Positions 34,463 through 43,174 of a stretch of DNA of 64,000 nt are shown here, in pieces. The position numbers and the translations under genes are program-made. Positions within the stretch are counted from its first letter, which is position 1, and every line of letters starts with the position of its first letter. Origin of the DNA: Planctomycetia bacterium (GTDB lineage Bacteria > Planctomycetota > Planctomycetia > Gemmatales > Gemmataceae); assembly GCA_005772955.1 (NCBI GenBank), contig SXID01000247.1, positions 1 through 64,000 of the forward strand, written 5' to 3'. The notes beneath the pieces are model-generated. The model was not told the DNA's origin. It ran no database searches and saw only the letters and a list, made by a program, of their open reading frames with translations.

Positions 34463-36355
34463 ATGGACTTCGAGTTCTCCCGTCGCGGGCTGTTTCAGGG
34501 AACCGCGGCCGTCGGCGGAGTGCTCTCCGCGAACGCAGTCGGCGCGGGGCCGGTCGCGAACGTGCGCGCCGACCGGCACCCAGGTTGGGTGTTCGGACGT
34601 ATGACCGGAGCGGAAGCTCTGTGCGAGACGCTGCTCGCGGAAGGCGTCGGGTGCGTGTACGGCATCCCCGGTGCGCAGGAGAACGAGCTGTGGGACACCT
34701 TCAAGGAGAAAGGTGTTCCGTATCTCTTGGTGACGCACGAGTTCAGCGCCGCGTGCATGGCCGACGGTTACGCCCGTAGCACCGGCAAGCCGGGCGTGCT
34801 GTGTGTCGTTCCCGGTCCCGGCGTAACGAACTCGCTAACTGGTCTGGGCGAGGCGCTACTCGATTCCTCGCCGCTCGTCGCCATCGTCGGCGATGTCGCG
34901 AACGGCGAGAAGGCACGCCCGTTTCAGGTTCACGCTCTGGATCAGGTTTCGCTGCTGAAATCGGTGTGCAAGTGCGTGTACCCAGTGCAGACGGTTGCGC
35001 AAATCGCTGCCGCGGTGCGGCAAGCGTTCGTGACCGCGACGCAAGGCGAACCGGGACCGGTCGCGGTGGTCGTGCCGTACAACCTGTTCATCGAGGCGCA
35101 CGACTTCCGCACCGCCCCGCCCGCGGTTCCCGCCCCGCCCTTCGATGATGTCGCGTTTGAGCGGGCACTGCCATTCTTAACTGACAAGAAGCACCGCGTC
35201 GGCATCTACGCGGGCGCGGGCTGCATGGCCCACAGTGGAGAACTCGCCGCGGTCGCGGAGTTGCTTCAGGCGCCCGTTGCGACAAGCGTGTCGGGCAAGG
35301 GCGTCATCAGCGAAGCGCACCCGCTCGCGGTCGGGTGGGGCTTCGGGCCGCACGCGAGCGAAGTCGCGGAGAAGACCTTCGCACGCGACCCCAAGCACCC
35401 ACTGAAGTCGGGCGTCGATACGCTGCTCGCGATCGGCGTGAAGTTCAGCGAAGTCTCGACCGGCTACTATGGCAACCCGCAGCCGAAGCACGTCGTTCAC
35501 GTGGACGCGAACCACTGCAACCTCGGCCGCATTCTGAAGACGGACGTGTGCGTTCACGCGGACGCGGGCGTCTTCCTCGGCCGACTGCTCGCGTGTAGCG
35601 ACAAAATTCGGCGCGCCGAAGACAAGTGGATCGTGAACCACATTCGCACGCTCAAGGCCGACGCCGCGAAGGCACTCTGCACGGTTCACCCATCGAAACG
35701 CGGGGTCGATCCGCTCGCGACGGTCGCGGCATTACGCAAGGTGCTGCCGGACGATGCGTTGCTGTTCACCGACGTGAGCGTGACGGAGCACCTCGCGGCG
35801 GAACACTTCCGCGTGTGTCACCCGCGAACGTACTTCAACCCAGTCGATAATCAGGCGATGGGCTGGAGCATCCCGGCCGCGCTCGGCGCACAGAAAGTTC
35901 ATCACGGCAAGTCTGTCGCGACCTTGACAGGAGACGGGTGCTTGCTGATGAGCGCGATGGAAATCACCACTGCGGCGCGGGAGCATCTGCCGGTGAAGTT
36001 CGTGATCCTCGACGATCAGGCTTACCGCTACATGCAGATGTTGCAAAAGCCCGCGTACCTGCGGACCACGGCCACGATCCTCACGCGACTCGACTACAAG
36101 GCGCTCGCTCAGGCGTTTGGTGTGGCCTATGTGGAAGTGAACTCGCACGCGGAACTGGAGCAGAAGTTGCGCGGCGCGGTTTGCCACGACGGGCCGGTTC
36201 TGGTCCGCGTGGCTACCGATTATGGCAAACGCGAGGTGCGGTGGGTGGAAGCGGTCCGCGTGCGGTATACGAAGGAACTCTCCGCAGCACAGAAGGCCCG
36301 GTTCCTGGCGCGGATCGGTTCGCGTGCAATCCAGCTGGACAAGAAGAACGACTAG
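34463..36355 (+). CDS. Thiamine-diphosphate-dependent enzyme (acetolactate-synthase-like) with Tat-like N-terminus
   Basis: A 630-aa ThDP enzyme with the three-domain pyruvate-oxidase/acetolactate-synthase layout. N-terminal PYR domain: GVGCVYGIPGAQENELWD, LLVTHEFSAACMADGYARST with the cofactor-activating Glu, and VVPGPGVTNSLTGLGEALLD. C-terminal PP domain: VATLTGDGCLLMSAMEITTA and FVILDDQAYRYMQ. The usual GDG-x25-NN magnesium motif ends in DD here. The start MDFEFSRRGLFQGTAAVGGV (GAGGTG upstream) looks like a Tat signal, unusual for this family. The substrate is unknown; pyruvate-, sulfopyruvate- or oxalyl-type chemistry are alternatives. Confidence 0.82.
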   Translation: MDFEFSRRGLFQGTAAVGGVLSANAVGAGPVANVRADRHPGWVFGRMTGAEALCETLLAEGVGCVYGIPGAQENELWDTFKEKGVPYLLVTHEFSAACMADGYARSTGKPGVLCVVPGPGVTNSLTGLGEALLDSSPLVAIVGDVANGEKARPFQVHALDQVSLLKSVCKCVYPVQTVAQIAAAVRQAFVTATQGEPGPVAVVVPYNLFIEAHDFRTAPPAVPAPPFDDVAFERALPFLTDKKHRVGIYAGAGCMAHSGELAAVAELLQAPVATSVSGKGVISEAHPLAVGWGFGPHASEVAEKTFARDPKHPLKSGVDTLLAIGVKFSEVSTGYYGNPQPKHVVHVDANHCNLGRILKTDVCVHADAGVFLGRLLACSDKIRRAEDKWIVNHIRTLKADAAKALCTVHPSKRGVDPLATVAALRKVLPDDALLFTDVSVTEHLAAEHFRVCHPRTYFNPVDNQAMGWSIPAALGAQKVHHGKSVATLTGDGCLLMSAMEITTAAREHLPVKFVILDDQAYRYMQMLQKPAYLRTTATILTRLDYKALAQAFGVAYVEVNSHAELEQKLRGAVCHDGPVLVRVATDYGKREVRWVEAVRVRYTKELSAAQKARFLARIGSRAIQLDKKND

Positions 36356-36389
36356 CCTCGCTACGCGAGGAGGCACGAAATACGGAGCG

Positions 36390-36443
36390 CGAAATCCGAT
36401 AGGAAGACAGGAGCAATGGTGCCTGTCTTCCTATCGGATTTCG
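36390..36443. terminator. Perfect 22-bp hairpin between convergent genes
   Basis: Arms 36390-36411 (CGAAATCCGATAGGAAGACAGG without its last bases shown: CGAAATCCGATAGGAAGACA) and 36422-36443 are exact complements with a 10-nt loop. It lies between the convergent stops of the ThDP enzyme and the PilZ gene. Additional GCGCGAAAT/ATTTCGCGC arms lie outside it. Confidence 0.65.
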
Positions 36444-36483
36444 TGTGTCGCATTTCGCGCTTCTGTTCGGATGGACCGCAGGT

Positions 36484-37008
36484 TCATCCAAACAGAAGAA
36501 GCACGTTCCACGGTGGTGGGGTCTCGAACTCGCAGCCGAGTTCGTAGTAGTCGTCGTTCTTGCGGCAACTGCGGACGATGACGGTGACGAACCCGATCGT
36601 GTCGGGCGCGTCCACGGCCCGGACCTGAACGGTCATGCCCGGCGGGCCGGCGGATTGCGTGGCGAGTTTTAGCCCACTGGTCGAGCGGTCGATGACGTAG
36701 CCGTCACCGGCCCCGTTGTGGAACGTGGTGGAAACAAGCAACACACGAACCGGCTGGCCCTCCCGTCGCACGGCCCCGCGTCGGTCGCCGTAGGACTGTT
36801 CCGGCGGCGCCCAGCTCATCGCATTCTCGTCGGTCCTGGCATTCGCGTGGGCGATCGCCAGTTCCTCAGGGTCGAGATGGCGCCGGCGTCGGGAGACGGT
36901 GAACGCCAAGAACGCCAGCACCAACAGCGCCACGGACCCGCCGACCACGATCGGCTGGTTCCCGGCAACCCAGGTTTGGGCTTCGTCGAGCATCTCGGCG
37001 AATAACAT
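36484..37008 (-). CDS. Membrane-anchored PilZ domain protein
   Basis: A 174-aa protein: a short N-terminus, one transmembrane helix (VVGGSVALLVLAFLAFTVSR at ~19-38) and a basic RRRRH stretch, then a cytoplasmic PilZ domain with the c-di-GMP-binding motifs RRGAVRREGQPVR (RxxxR) and DRSTSGLKL (D/NxSxxG). It should be a c-di-GMP receptor at the inner membrane; the output is unknown and no motility or secretion gene is adjacent. ATG 37008 is preferred because residues upstream of it are Arg-rich and gene-unlike. A related arrangement exists for many planctomycete PilZ proteins. Confidence 0.83.
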   Translation of the reverse strand: MLFAEMLDEAQTWVAGNQPIVVGGSVALLVLAFLAFTVSRRRRHLDPEELAIAHANARTDENAMSWAPPEQSYGDRRGAVRREGQPVRVLLVSTTFHNGAGDGYVIDRSTSGLKLATQSAGPPGMTVQVRAVDAPDTIGFVTVIVRSCRKNDDYYELGCEFETPPPWNVLLLFG

Positions 37009-37488
37009 TGCCCCGCCCTTCAACCCGCCAATCCCGCATCTCAGACCTCGCAACTCTAGCACGCGGTCGATCGATTGCAAAAACCAGGCACGAACTGCTC
37101 GACTGGTAGATTTGGAACCGACCAAAAGCGGGTTCCGTGCGAGGCAGATTCGCCTTATTCTCTCACGTTTCCGTGTGCTTGGTGGAACTGTTCACGTTCT
37201 GACAGAAAGTGCGCGCAGACTGGGCAACGGGAACACGACCGAGATCGCCCGGACACTTTCCCACAAGGTGCAAACACCGCATTTCTCACCTGATAATCGA
37301 GATCGGATTATCTTTTTCGGCGTGTGGCATTCCGGTTGCAGTTATTTGACCGCCGTCCCTTTGCTCGAGTGACTGCCGATTCTAAAAACTGTTTCGCGAG
37401 TTCGCGACTCGGGCCACCTCGTGTGTTCCGCGCTCCTGCTTTACCGTTGCGGAGTTAGAGCGCGTTTGGGAACGGTGTAGCGTTGTTT
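37009..37488. other. Intergenic region, no supported gene
   Basis: About 480 bp with no recognisable gene and lower GC than the neighbours at 37080-37420. A weak GATAATC/GATTATC hairpin followed by TTTTT (37292-37317) could end rightward transcription. Confidence 0.45.
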
Positions 37489-37550
37489 AACGAGCCGCGA
37501 CCGCAAGGGAGTGGTTGAGCTTTGCCGCTCCCTTGCGGTCGCGGCTCGTT
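37489..37550. repeat. Perfect 23-bp inverted repeat (AACGAGCCGCGACCGC type)
   Basis: Arms 37489-37511 (AACGAGCCGCGACCGCAAGG...) and 37528-37550 are exact reverse complements with a 16-nt loop. It is isolated in a gene-free stretch and belongs to the 'SRDRKGA'-peptide type of planctomycete repeats. Confidence 0.8.
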
Positions 37551-37695
37551 GAGGTGCTACGCATTTCCGGAAAGCGCTCTAGATGGTTACGATGCCACAG
37601 CGCGGGGCCGGTGGATAACTGGACGGTAGACGGTTTTGGACCCGTGATTCTCGGTGGCAAAATGCCGCCGTACACCTTCCTGGGTAGGTGCTGCC

Positions 37696-37896
37696 GTGCA
37701 ACCACTATTCGATGGAGTGTCACCCAACACAATCCGTTCTGATCAGGAAGTCGTTGAACTGGCGCTGTTGTTGCCGCTTTGGCAGGCGGTGGAACTGGAA
37801 GCCGCTGCCAGCCGGCGCGGCATGACCACCGGGCAGATGCTCCGCCGGGTCATCGGCGAACTGCTCGCCTCGCAACCAGCCTCGGCGGTGTCCTGA
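37696..37896 (+). CDS. Small helical protein, possibly ribbon-helix-helix-like
   Basis: A 66-aa protein starting at GTG 37696 (VQPLFDGVSPNTIRSDQEVV), with AGGTG about 6 nt upstream. The core LPLWQAVELEAAASRRGMTT then GQMLRRVIGELLAS gives two amphipathic helices, similar in layout to the C-terminal half of ribbon-helix-helix regulators (a helix, a 'G-x-T' turn, a helix). I do not recognise a named family. The GC3 pattern is gene-like. It stands alone between repeat elements; a DNA-binding role is inference only. Confidence 0.6.
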   Translation: MQPLFDGVSPNTIRSDQEVVELALLLPLWQAVELEAAASRRGMTTGQMLRRVIGELLASQPASAVS

Positions 37897-37944
37897 CCTG
37901 CCGAGCCGGGGTCACAATCTGATTGTCACGATTCTGGTATTTGA

Positions 37945-37974
37945 GTCATCCCGCGGAGCGTGATGACTACGATT
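37945..37974. repeat. CATCACGCTCCGCG repeat, copy 1
   Basis: Its reverse complement, AATCGTAGTCATCACGCTCC..., matches the start of the element at 40623-40652 almost base for base. It overlaps the stop codon of the ABC ATPase gene. Confidence 0.65.
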
Positions 37975-39406
37975 TTGGGGTGCCGTCACCCGAGCGGAAG
38001 TTCGCCAGCACGCGCTCGATGAACGGTAGGCTCACCGACCGGAACTTGTCGAACGTGGCCCGGTTCACCGTGTATACCTCGACGCGAGTGATCGCGCGAA
38101 TGGTCGCGTTCCGTGGCTGATCCATCAAGAATGCCACCTCGCCGAAGTACCGGCCCGGTCCCATCTCGGTGAGCGTTTGGGACACACCGTTGACCTCGCG
38201 GAACACTTCCACTGTGCCACGCCGGATCAGATAGAACTTGCTCTCCGCATTAACCACGTCGCCCTGGCGCACGATCACCTGACCCGGTTCGTAGACCTCC
38301 AGGCACCCCGGCTTGGCCGCGAGGTGGTCCGGGCGCACGGTGTCGTTCGGGTGAACGCCGACCAGAACCGAATCGGCGATCTTCTCTTGCTCTTCGGGCA
38401 GGATCGCGGCGAATGCCGGGCTTTGACGCAATCCTTCGCGCACGAACAGTCGCTCCGCTACGACCACGTTCGATTCGATCCGCCCCCGTTCCATGTGAAC
38501 GATGCGGTCAGCGAGGTTCATGATGCGCGAATCGTGCGTCACGATGAGGCTCGTGGTACCGTGTTCGGTGGCGATCTTCTTGAGCAACGGAACCTGCCAC
38601 TCCGCGAGCCGACCATTTCCCCCGGCTTCTTCGGGTGGCCTGACGAGCTTGCGTAAGTCGGCTTCGTCACGCTCGCGCGCGAGTTCCTGCACGAGCGTGA
38701 CGACTGCGAGACCGCTGTTCGCGTCGAGCGCGGCGGTTGGTTCATCGGCCAGCACGAGTTTGGGACGGTTGATGAGCGCGCGGGCGATGGCGACTCGCTG
38801 CCGCTGCCCGCCGGACAGCTTCGCGGGCTTGTAGTCGAATCGCGACTTCTGCGGCTTTGACTGAATGTCCGTCTCGCCGAGGAGTAGGTACGTGAGGATG
38901 TCGCGTGCGGCTTCGTCGGGGTCGTTGGCACTCTCTTTCAGGCGTTGCGCCATGCGGATGTTCTGCATCGATGTGAGCGAATCGAACAAGTTGTGTCGCT
39001 GGAAGATGAAGCCGATGAGTCGGCGGACGTTGACCAGTTCCGGTTCCGGCACGCCGTTCAATTTGCGGTAGTCGCCCAGGTCCGCGTCCCAGACTTCTAT
39101 CTCGCCTTCTTGCAGTGTGCGCAGCCCGCCGATGAGCGTGAGAATGGTTGTCTTCCCAGACCCGGAGGGTCCGCTCATGATGACCATTTCGCCGGGCATC
39201 ACTTCGAGCGTGTTGTCGAACAGCACCTGCGTTCGCGTGTCGCCGGTGCCGAAGTAGTGGTTCACCCCGCGAATGCGGAGTACCGGCTGACCGGGCGGCG
39301 GGAGGCGGGAATTGGTTGTTCCCTCTCTTGCAAAGGGAGAGGGAAAAGACTTCTCCCCCCTCCCCTCAGGGTGGGGGGGGGTAGGTTCTTGCGCATTAGA
39401 AGACAT
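37967..39406 (-). CDS. DevA-type ABC ATPase fused to a cyclic-nucleotide-binding domain
   Basis: A 479-aa protein. Residues ~40-310 are an ABC ATPase of the MacB/DevA (type VII) class: Walker A MSGPSGSGKTTILTLIGGL, signature LSGGQRQRVAIARAL, Walker B LVLADEPTAALD and switch His LIVTHDSRIM. A Glu/Arg-rich insertion sits between the D-loop and the H-loop. Residues ~350-479 are a cNMP-binding domain (EPGQVIVRQGDVVNAESKFY, GPGRYFGEVAFLMDQPRNAT), suggesting gating by a nucleotide signal. Residues 1-38 are Pro-rich and encoded by a dispersed repeat. The start overlaps the permease stop by 11 bp: one operon. Confidence 0.88.
   Translation of the reverse strand: MSSNAQEPTPPHPEGRGEKSFPSPFAREGTTNSRLPPPGQPVLRIRGVNHYFGTGDTRTQVLFDNTLEVMPGEMVIMSGPSGSGKTTILTLIGGLRTLQEGEIEVWDADLGDYRKLNGVPEPELVNVRRLIGFIFQRHNLFDSLTSMQNIRMAQRLKESANDPDEAARDILTYLLLGETDIQSKPQKSRFDYKPAKLSGGQRQRVAIARALINRPKLVLADEPTAALDANSGLAVVTLVQELARERDEADLRKLVRPPEEAGGNGRLAEWQVPLLKKIATEHGTTSLIVTHDSRIMNLADRIVHMERGRIESNVVVAERLFVREGLRQSPAFAAILPEEQEKIADSVLVGVHPNDTVRPDHLAAKPGCLEVYEPGQVIVRQGDVVNAESKFYLIRRGTVEVFREVNGVSQTLTEMGPGRYFGEVAFLMDQPRNATIRAITRVEVYTVNRATFDKFRSVSLPFIERVLANFRSGDGTPKS
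39310..39395. repeat. C-rich dispersed repeat lying inside the ABC ATPase 5' coding region
   Basis: GTTGTTCCCTCTCTTGCAAA...GGGAGAGGG and CTTCTCCCCCCTCCCCTCAG...GGGGGGGG arms form an imperfect hairpin. It is in frame with the ATPase gene and gives its N-terminal PTPPHPEGRGEKSFPSPFAR string. Confidence 0.6.
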
Positions 39407-40616
39407 CAGCGGGGTCCACCTTCTTCACCTTGCCCACCGCGAGCAACCCAGACGCAACGCACATCACGACCGTCAGTCCCAGAATCAGCGAGAATCGCCC
39501 CGGCGTGAGCACGAGCGGCAAGCCGGTGATCTCGGTGAGGAGGAGATACGTGCCGGAAGTCACCAGCATACCGGGGACGAAGCCGGCCGCCGCGAGGATC
39601 AGCGATTCTTGCAGCACGACCCAGCTCAGGTAGCGGTTCGAGTAGCCGATGGCCTTGAGCGTCGCGTATTCGGGCAAGTGGTCGGCCACGTCGCTCGCGA
39701 GAATCTGGTAGCAGATCACCATACCCACAACGAAGCCCAACAGCACGCCGGCCCCGAACGCGAACCCGATTGGCGTGTTCTTCCACCAGAAGCTCTTCTC
39801 GCGAGACACCAGATCGTCGCGCGTAAGTACCAGCACGTCACCGCCCTCCGCGAACTTCTTTTGCAGTGCGGCCTTCACCGCTTTCGGGTCGGCTCCAGGG
39901 TCGAGTTTCACGAGTCCGATGTCGCACTCTGCCATCGGTTCCGCCAGGTAGTACGGTTCGCGCACCCACTTCTCGAACGTGCGGTCGCTCACCACCACGC
40001 TACCGTCGGTGCCGAAGTCGAAGCCCATCTCGAACCCGGCGACGAGCCTGATGTCGCGGCCCGCGAGTTCGGTGCGCACGCCGGGTTCGAGTTTGCCGAA
40101 CACCGTTTCGCCCGGGTGGTTCGTCTGGTCGGGGTGCGCGCGGCTCTTGCGGTCGTAGAGTGCGGTGCCGGGCGTTTTCAGTTCCCTCCAGTGCTCCGCG
40201 GTCACGCCGGGCAGGTCGAGTACGTCCGCGTTTGGATCGACGCCGATGACGCGCACGCGCCGCGTGTTGGTGCGATTCGTCGGGTCGTTCGCGGTGTGCC
40301 GAAGGGACGCGGTGGAATACTCCACGTACACCGGCGTGATGCTCTTCACGCCGGTAATGCCTTCCGCTTCCGCGACCCGCCGGCGTGACACGCCTTCGCG
40401 AAACAACAATGATGCCTTATTGGGGTTGATGAGAACGATGTCGCCTTTGAGCCGTTCGATGAGCACGGTGTTGCTGTCGAGCATCGCGTTCATGATGCCG
40501 TACTGCACGCCCATGAGTACCACCGCGAACCCAATGCCTGACGCGAACAGCGCGAACCGCACCTTGTCGTGTGCGAGGTTCTTCCAGGCCAGGGGTACGG
40601 GTGGGGGCTGGGGCAT
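39396..40616 (-). CDS. DevC-type ABC transporter permease (1)
   Basis: A 406-aa membrane protein of the FtsX/MacB permease class, DevC branch. One N-terminal helix (FALFASGIGFAVVLMGVQYG at ~22-41), a large periplasmic domain (~45-280), then three C-terminal helices (AFGAGVLLGFVVGMVICYQI, GFVPGMLVTSGTYLLLTEIT, FSLILGLTVVMCVASGLLAV). The conserved LPEYATLKAIGYSNRYL coupling segment lies after the second helix, and the protein ends KVDPADVF. With the neighbouring adaptor and ATPase it should export a lipid or small molecule across the envelope. Confidence 0.88.
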   Translation of the reverse strand: MPQPPPVPLAWKNLAHDKVRFALFASGIGFAVVLMGVQYGIMNAMLDSNTVLIERLKGDIVLINPNKASLLFREGVSRRRVAEAEGITGVKSITPVYVEYSTASLRHTANDPTNRTNTRRVRVIGVDPNADVLDLPGVTAEHWRELKTPGTALYDRKSRAHPDQTNHPGETVFGKLEPGVRTELAGRDIRLVAGFEMGFDFGTDGSVVVSDRTFEKWVREPYYLAEPMAECDIGLVKLDPGADPKAVKAALQKKFAEGGDVLVLTRDDLVSREKSFWWKNTPIGFAFGAGVLLGFVVGMVICYQILASDVADHLPEYATLKAIGYSNRYLSWVVLQESLILAAAGFVPGMLVTSGTYLLLTEITGLPLVLTPGRFSLILGLTVVMCVASGLLAVGKVKKVDPADVF

Positions 40617-40622
40617 GTGGTC

Positions 40623-40742
40623 TTAATCGTAGTCATCACGCTCCGCGTGATGTTGCCTTCGCAGTGCAGGTGCGATTCGAGTAAAAACCGTTATCGCTGC
40701 CGGGGGTCGCGGACATCACGCGGAGCGTGATGTCCGCGATTA
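40623..40742. repeat. Composite inverted repeat with CATCACGCTCCGCGTGATG ends, copies 2 and 3
   Basis: The left copy (40623-40652, TTAATCGTAGTCATCACGCT...) and the right copy (40709-40742, inverted) share TTAATCG at the outer ends and a palindromic ATCACGC/GCGTGAT core. The element fills the space between the two permease genes, overlapping the stop codon of the second permease. Confidence 0.7.
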
Positions 40743-41957
40743 AAACAAATCCGCCGGGTCGGCGGCGTGGACCTTTCGCACGGCCAGCAACCCGGACGCG
40801 AGACACATGAAACACGTCAGCGAGAGTACGCCCCCAGCCGTTTCGAGCGTCATCGCGGTCGGGATGCCGCCAAAGTTGCTCGCAAGGTAATACAGCCCAA
40901 TCGCTGCGACAACACCGGGGGTGTAACCGAACACCGCGAGCAGCACGGCCTGCCACAGCACCACACCCGTCAGATATGGCGGACGGTAGCCAAGCGCCTT
41001 CACCGTTGCGTACTCGGGCAGCATGTTGCGGATGTCCGCAGCCATCATCTGATACACGAAGATGCTGCCAACCACGATCGCCAGAATCACCGCGACGAGT
41101 AGGAACTGCCCAATGGAAGTAAGCCGCAGCCAGTAGTTGCGTTCGTCCGAGTTGATCTCGGCGCGTGTGTACACCTTCACGTCATGCGGCAGCGTGCGCC
41201 GCAATTTTTCCCGAACCGCAACAGGGTCTGTGCCCGGCTCCAACTGAACCAAACCGAAGTGGACCGCGTCGCGCGGGCGCATCGCGTACTTTGCGTAGGT
41301 CTCGTCGCTGGTGAGCAGCATACCGTTCCAACTGAAGCCGGTGCCGAGGTCGAACCCGCCGACCACGCTCGCGCGCTGGCCGTTCACTCGCACCGCCTCG
41401 CCGCCTCGCCCATCTGGAGGGATCGCTTGCAGTTTGTCGAGGTCGCCGAAGTCCGGTTTGGATCGGCGGTCGAGCAGGAACGTGTCGAGTTGTTTCAGCT
41501 TCCGCCCCGCGTCGATCGCTTCCTCTTCCGAAGTGAACGCGCCGCCTTCGCCCACGACAAACGCTCTGTGCAGCCGGTCCGGCGGGGCCGCGACGATGTT
41601 GATGCTCAACTGCCCGCCCGGTTCAGTCGTGCCGAACAGCGACTCCTGACGCGGCGCCCGCCACCCCGCGACGCCGAACGAGATGGGAATCACCTCTTTC
41701 ACGCCATTGACGCGTGCCTGCTCGACACGCAACTGCGGGAACTCCGGCGCGCGGCTCAGGTCGAGGTATTCGCCAGACGTGATCAGCAGGTCGAACTGGA
41801 GCTTGTCGTAGAGCATGGTCGCGGTGCGGCCGACGCCGCCGAGCATGCCGAGTTCCATGAACACGAGGACAACAGCGAACGCAACCCCGGCCGCGGCGAT
41901 GAACGTCCTCGCTCGCTTGTGAACCAGATTCGCCCACGCGAGCCGAAGAGGGGTCAT
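40740..41957 (-). CDS. DevC-type ABC transporter permease (2)
   Basis: A 405-aa paralogue of the permease at 39396-40616. N-terminal helix TFIAAAGVAFAVVLVFMELG at ~18-37, a large periplasmic domain, then FLLVAVILAIVVGSIFVYQM, the coupling segment LPEYATVKALGYRPPYL and two last helices, ending AADPADLF. Two different DevC-like subunits in a row suggest a heterodimeric permease. ATG 41957 (MTPLRLAWANLVHKRARTFI) matches the family start better than ATG 41996. It lies 40 bp downstream of the adaptor gene on the same strand. Confidence 0.87.
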   Translation of the reverse strand: MTPLRLAWANLVHKRARTFIAAAGVAFAVVLVFMELGMLGGVGRTATMLYDKLQFDLLITSGEYLDLSRAPEFPQLRVEQARVNGVKEVIPISFGVAGWRAPRQESLFGTTEPGGQLSINIVAAPPDRLHRAFVVGEGGAFTSEEEAIDAGRKLKQLDTFLLDRRSKPDFGDLDKLQAIPPDGRGGEAVRVNGQRASVVGGFDLGTGFSWNGMLLTSDETYAKYAMRPRDAVHFGLVQLEPGTDPVAVREKLRRTLPHDVKVYTRAEINSDERNYWLRLTSIGQFLLVAVILAIVVGSIFVYQMMAADIRNMLPEYATVKALGYRPPYLTGVVLWQAVLLAVFGYTPGVVAAIGLYYLASNFGGIPTAMTLETAGGVLSLTCFMCLASGLLAVRKVHAADPADLF

Positions 41958-41997
41958 GGCTGCTTCTTCTTCGTTCCGCCGCTCGCGGCGGCGCACA

Positions 41998-43173
41998 TCA
42001 CTTCGGCACGAACGCGACTGTCACTTGCAACCCCACGAAGCGCCCGGCACCCGCGGCACTCGCGTCGTCGAGGTGAACGATCACCTCCACCACACGCCGG
42101 TCGGCGTCCTCGCGCGGCCCCATCGCGAACACCTGGTTCCGCGAGATCATCCGCGTGATGTCGGCTTCGGAGCGGACCACGCCCTTGAGCGCCTTCGGCA
42201 GCGCTGGGTTTGTGACCTCCGCGGTCACGGGCCCGCCGCGCACCCACGACGCGAGCCGCTCCACGTCGCTCTCGTACACCTCCGCGACCGCCGTCATCTT
42301 GCCGAGTTCCGCGAGTTGCAGGATCGGTTCCATACCCGTCGGCTGGCCCTCGCGCCCGGTTACCTTGAGTACGGTGCCGGTCACCGGTGATTTGAGAATC
42401 GTCATCGCGCACAGTTGCTCTGCGATCGCGACTTTCTCTTTGGACGACTCGATTGGCGCGCGGGCAAGCGCTTCCTCCAACTCCGCTCTCGCCGCGTCGA
42501 TCTTCGCCTGGGCTGCCTTTTCCGCCTCCTCGTAGGTGATCCGGGTTTTGTCGCGTGTGGCCTGTGTCGCGGCGAGTTCGGCGTTGGCCTGCGCCTGAAG
42601 CAGTTCGACACGCTCCATGTCCTCAGCCGCGGTCTTCAAACTCTTCAGCCGCTCGACTTGCTTCGCGGCAGTCTTCGCTTGAAGCTCAACGGCCTTGAGT
42701 TTCGCGTCGATCGCGGCAAGATCGCTGACCTTGTTCGCTTTCGCTTGATTGAGTTCTGCTTCGGCGGCCCGAATCCGCTTCTCGCCGGACCGCTTGCCCG
42801 CGTCGCGCGCGGCCGTCACTTCCTTGAGTTGCGTCTTCGCGACCTGAACTTCGAGTTGCCGGTCCTTGTAGCTCGCGAGTTCGGCGATGGGGTCGCCGGC
42901 CTTCAGCAGCGAACCGGGCGCAACGGGATAGAGCTTCGCAATGCGGTCACCGGGCGGCCCGAATACCGGAACGACACCGCCTTCCGGTTGAAGACGCCCG
43001 AGCGCGGTGACGCGGTCGCGTGGCGTGGGACCGGTGTTGGCGTTCTGATCAGGTTTAGCGTCTGGTTTGTTGGCGCGACCCCCGACGAAGTAGCCCGCGA
43101 CGCCGCCGGCCGCGAGCGCGACCAGCATGATGAGCACCGTGGTCAGCGCGTTACCGGTGCGTGCGTGCGGCAT
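41998..43173 (-). CDS. HlyD/DevB-type periplasmic adaptor
   Basis: A 391-aa membrane-fusion protein. N-terminal anchor TTVLIMLVALAAGGVAGYFV (~11-30), first barrel/lipoyl half (RVTALGRLQPEGGVVPVFGP), a long alpha-helical hairpin (~95-260, Ala/Glu/Lys-rich coiled coil) and the second lipoyl half (MTILKSPVTGTVLKVTGREG), then a beta-barrel domain (GKMTAVAEVYESDVERLASW). RLQPEGG is typical of the DevB branch. It should link the DevC/DevA complex to an outer-membrane channel; no TolC-like gene is in the operon. Start ATG 43173 lies 1 bp from the DUF3307 stop. Confidence 0.88.
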   Translation of the reverse strand: MPHARTGNALTTVLIMLVALAAGGVAGYFVGGRANKPDAKPDQNANTGPTPRDRVTALGRLQPEGGVVPVFGPPGDRIAKLYPVAPGSLLKAGDPIAELASYKDRQLEVQVAKTQLKEVTAARDAGKRSGEKRIRAAEAELNQAKANKVSDLAAIDAKLKAVELQAKTAAKQVERLKSLKTAAEDMERVELLQAQANAELAATQATRDKTRITYEEAEKAAQAKIDAARAELEEALARAPIESSKEKVAIAEQLCAMTILKSPVTGTVLKVTGREGQPTGMEPILQLAELGKMTAVAEVYESDVERLASWVRGGPVTAEVTNPALPKALKGVVRSEADITRMISRNQVFAMGPREDADRRVVEVIVHLDDASAAGAGRFVGLQVTVAFVPK

Positions 43174-43174
43174 G

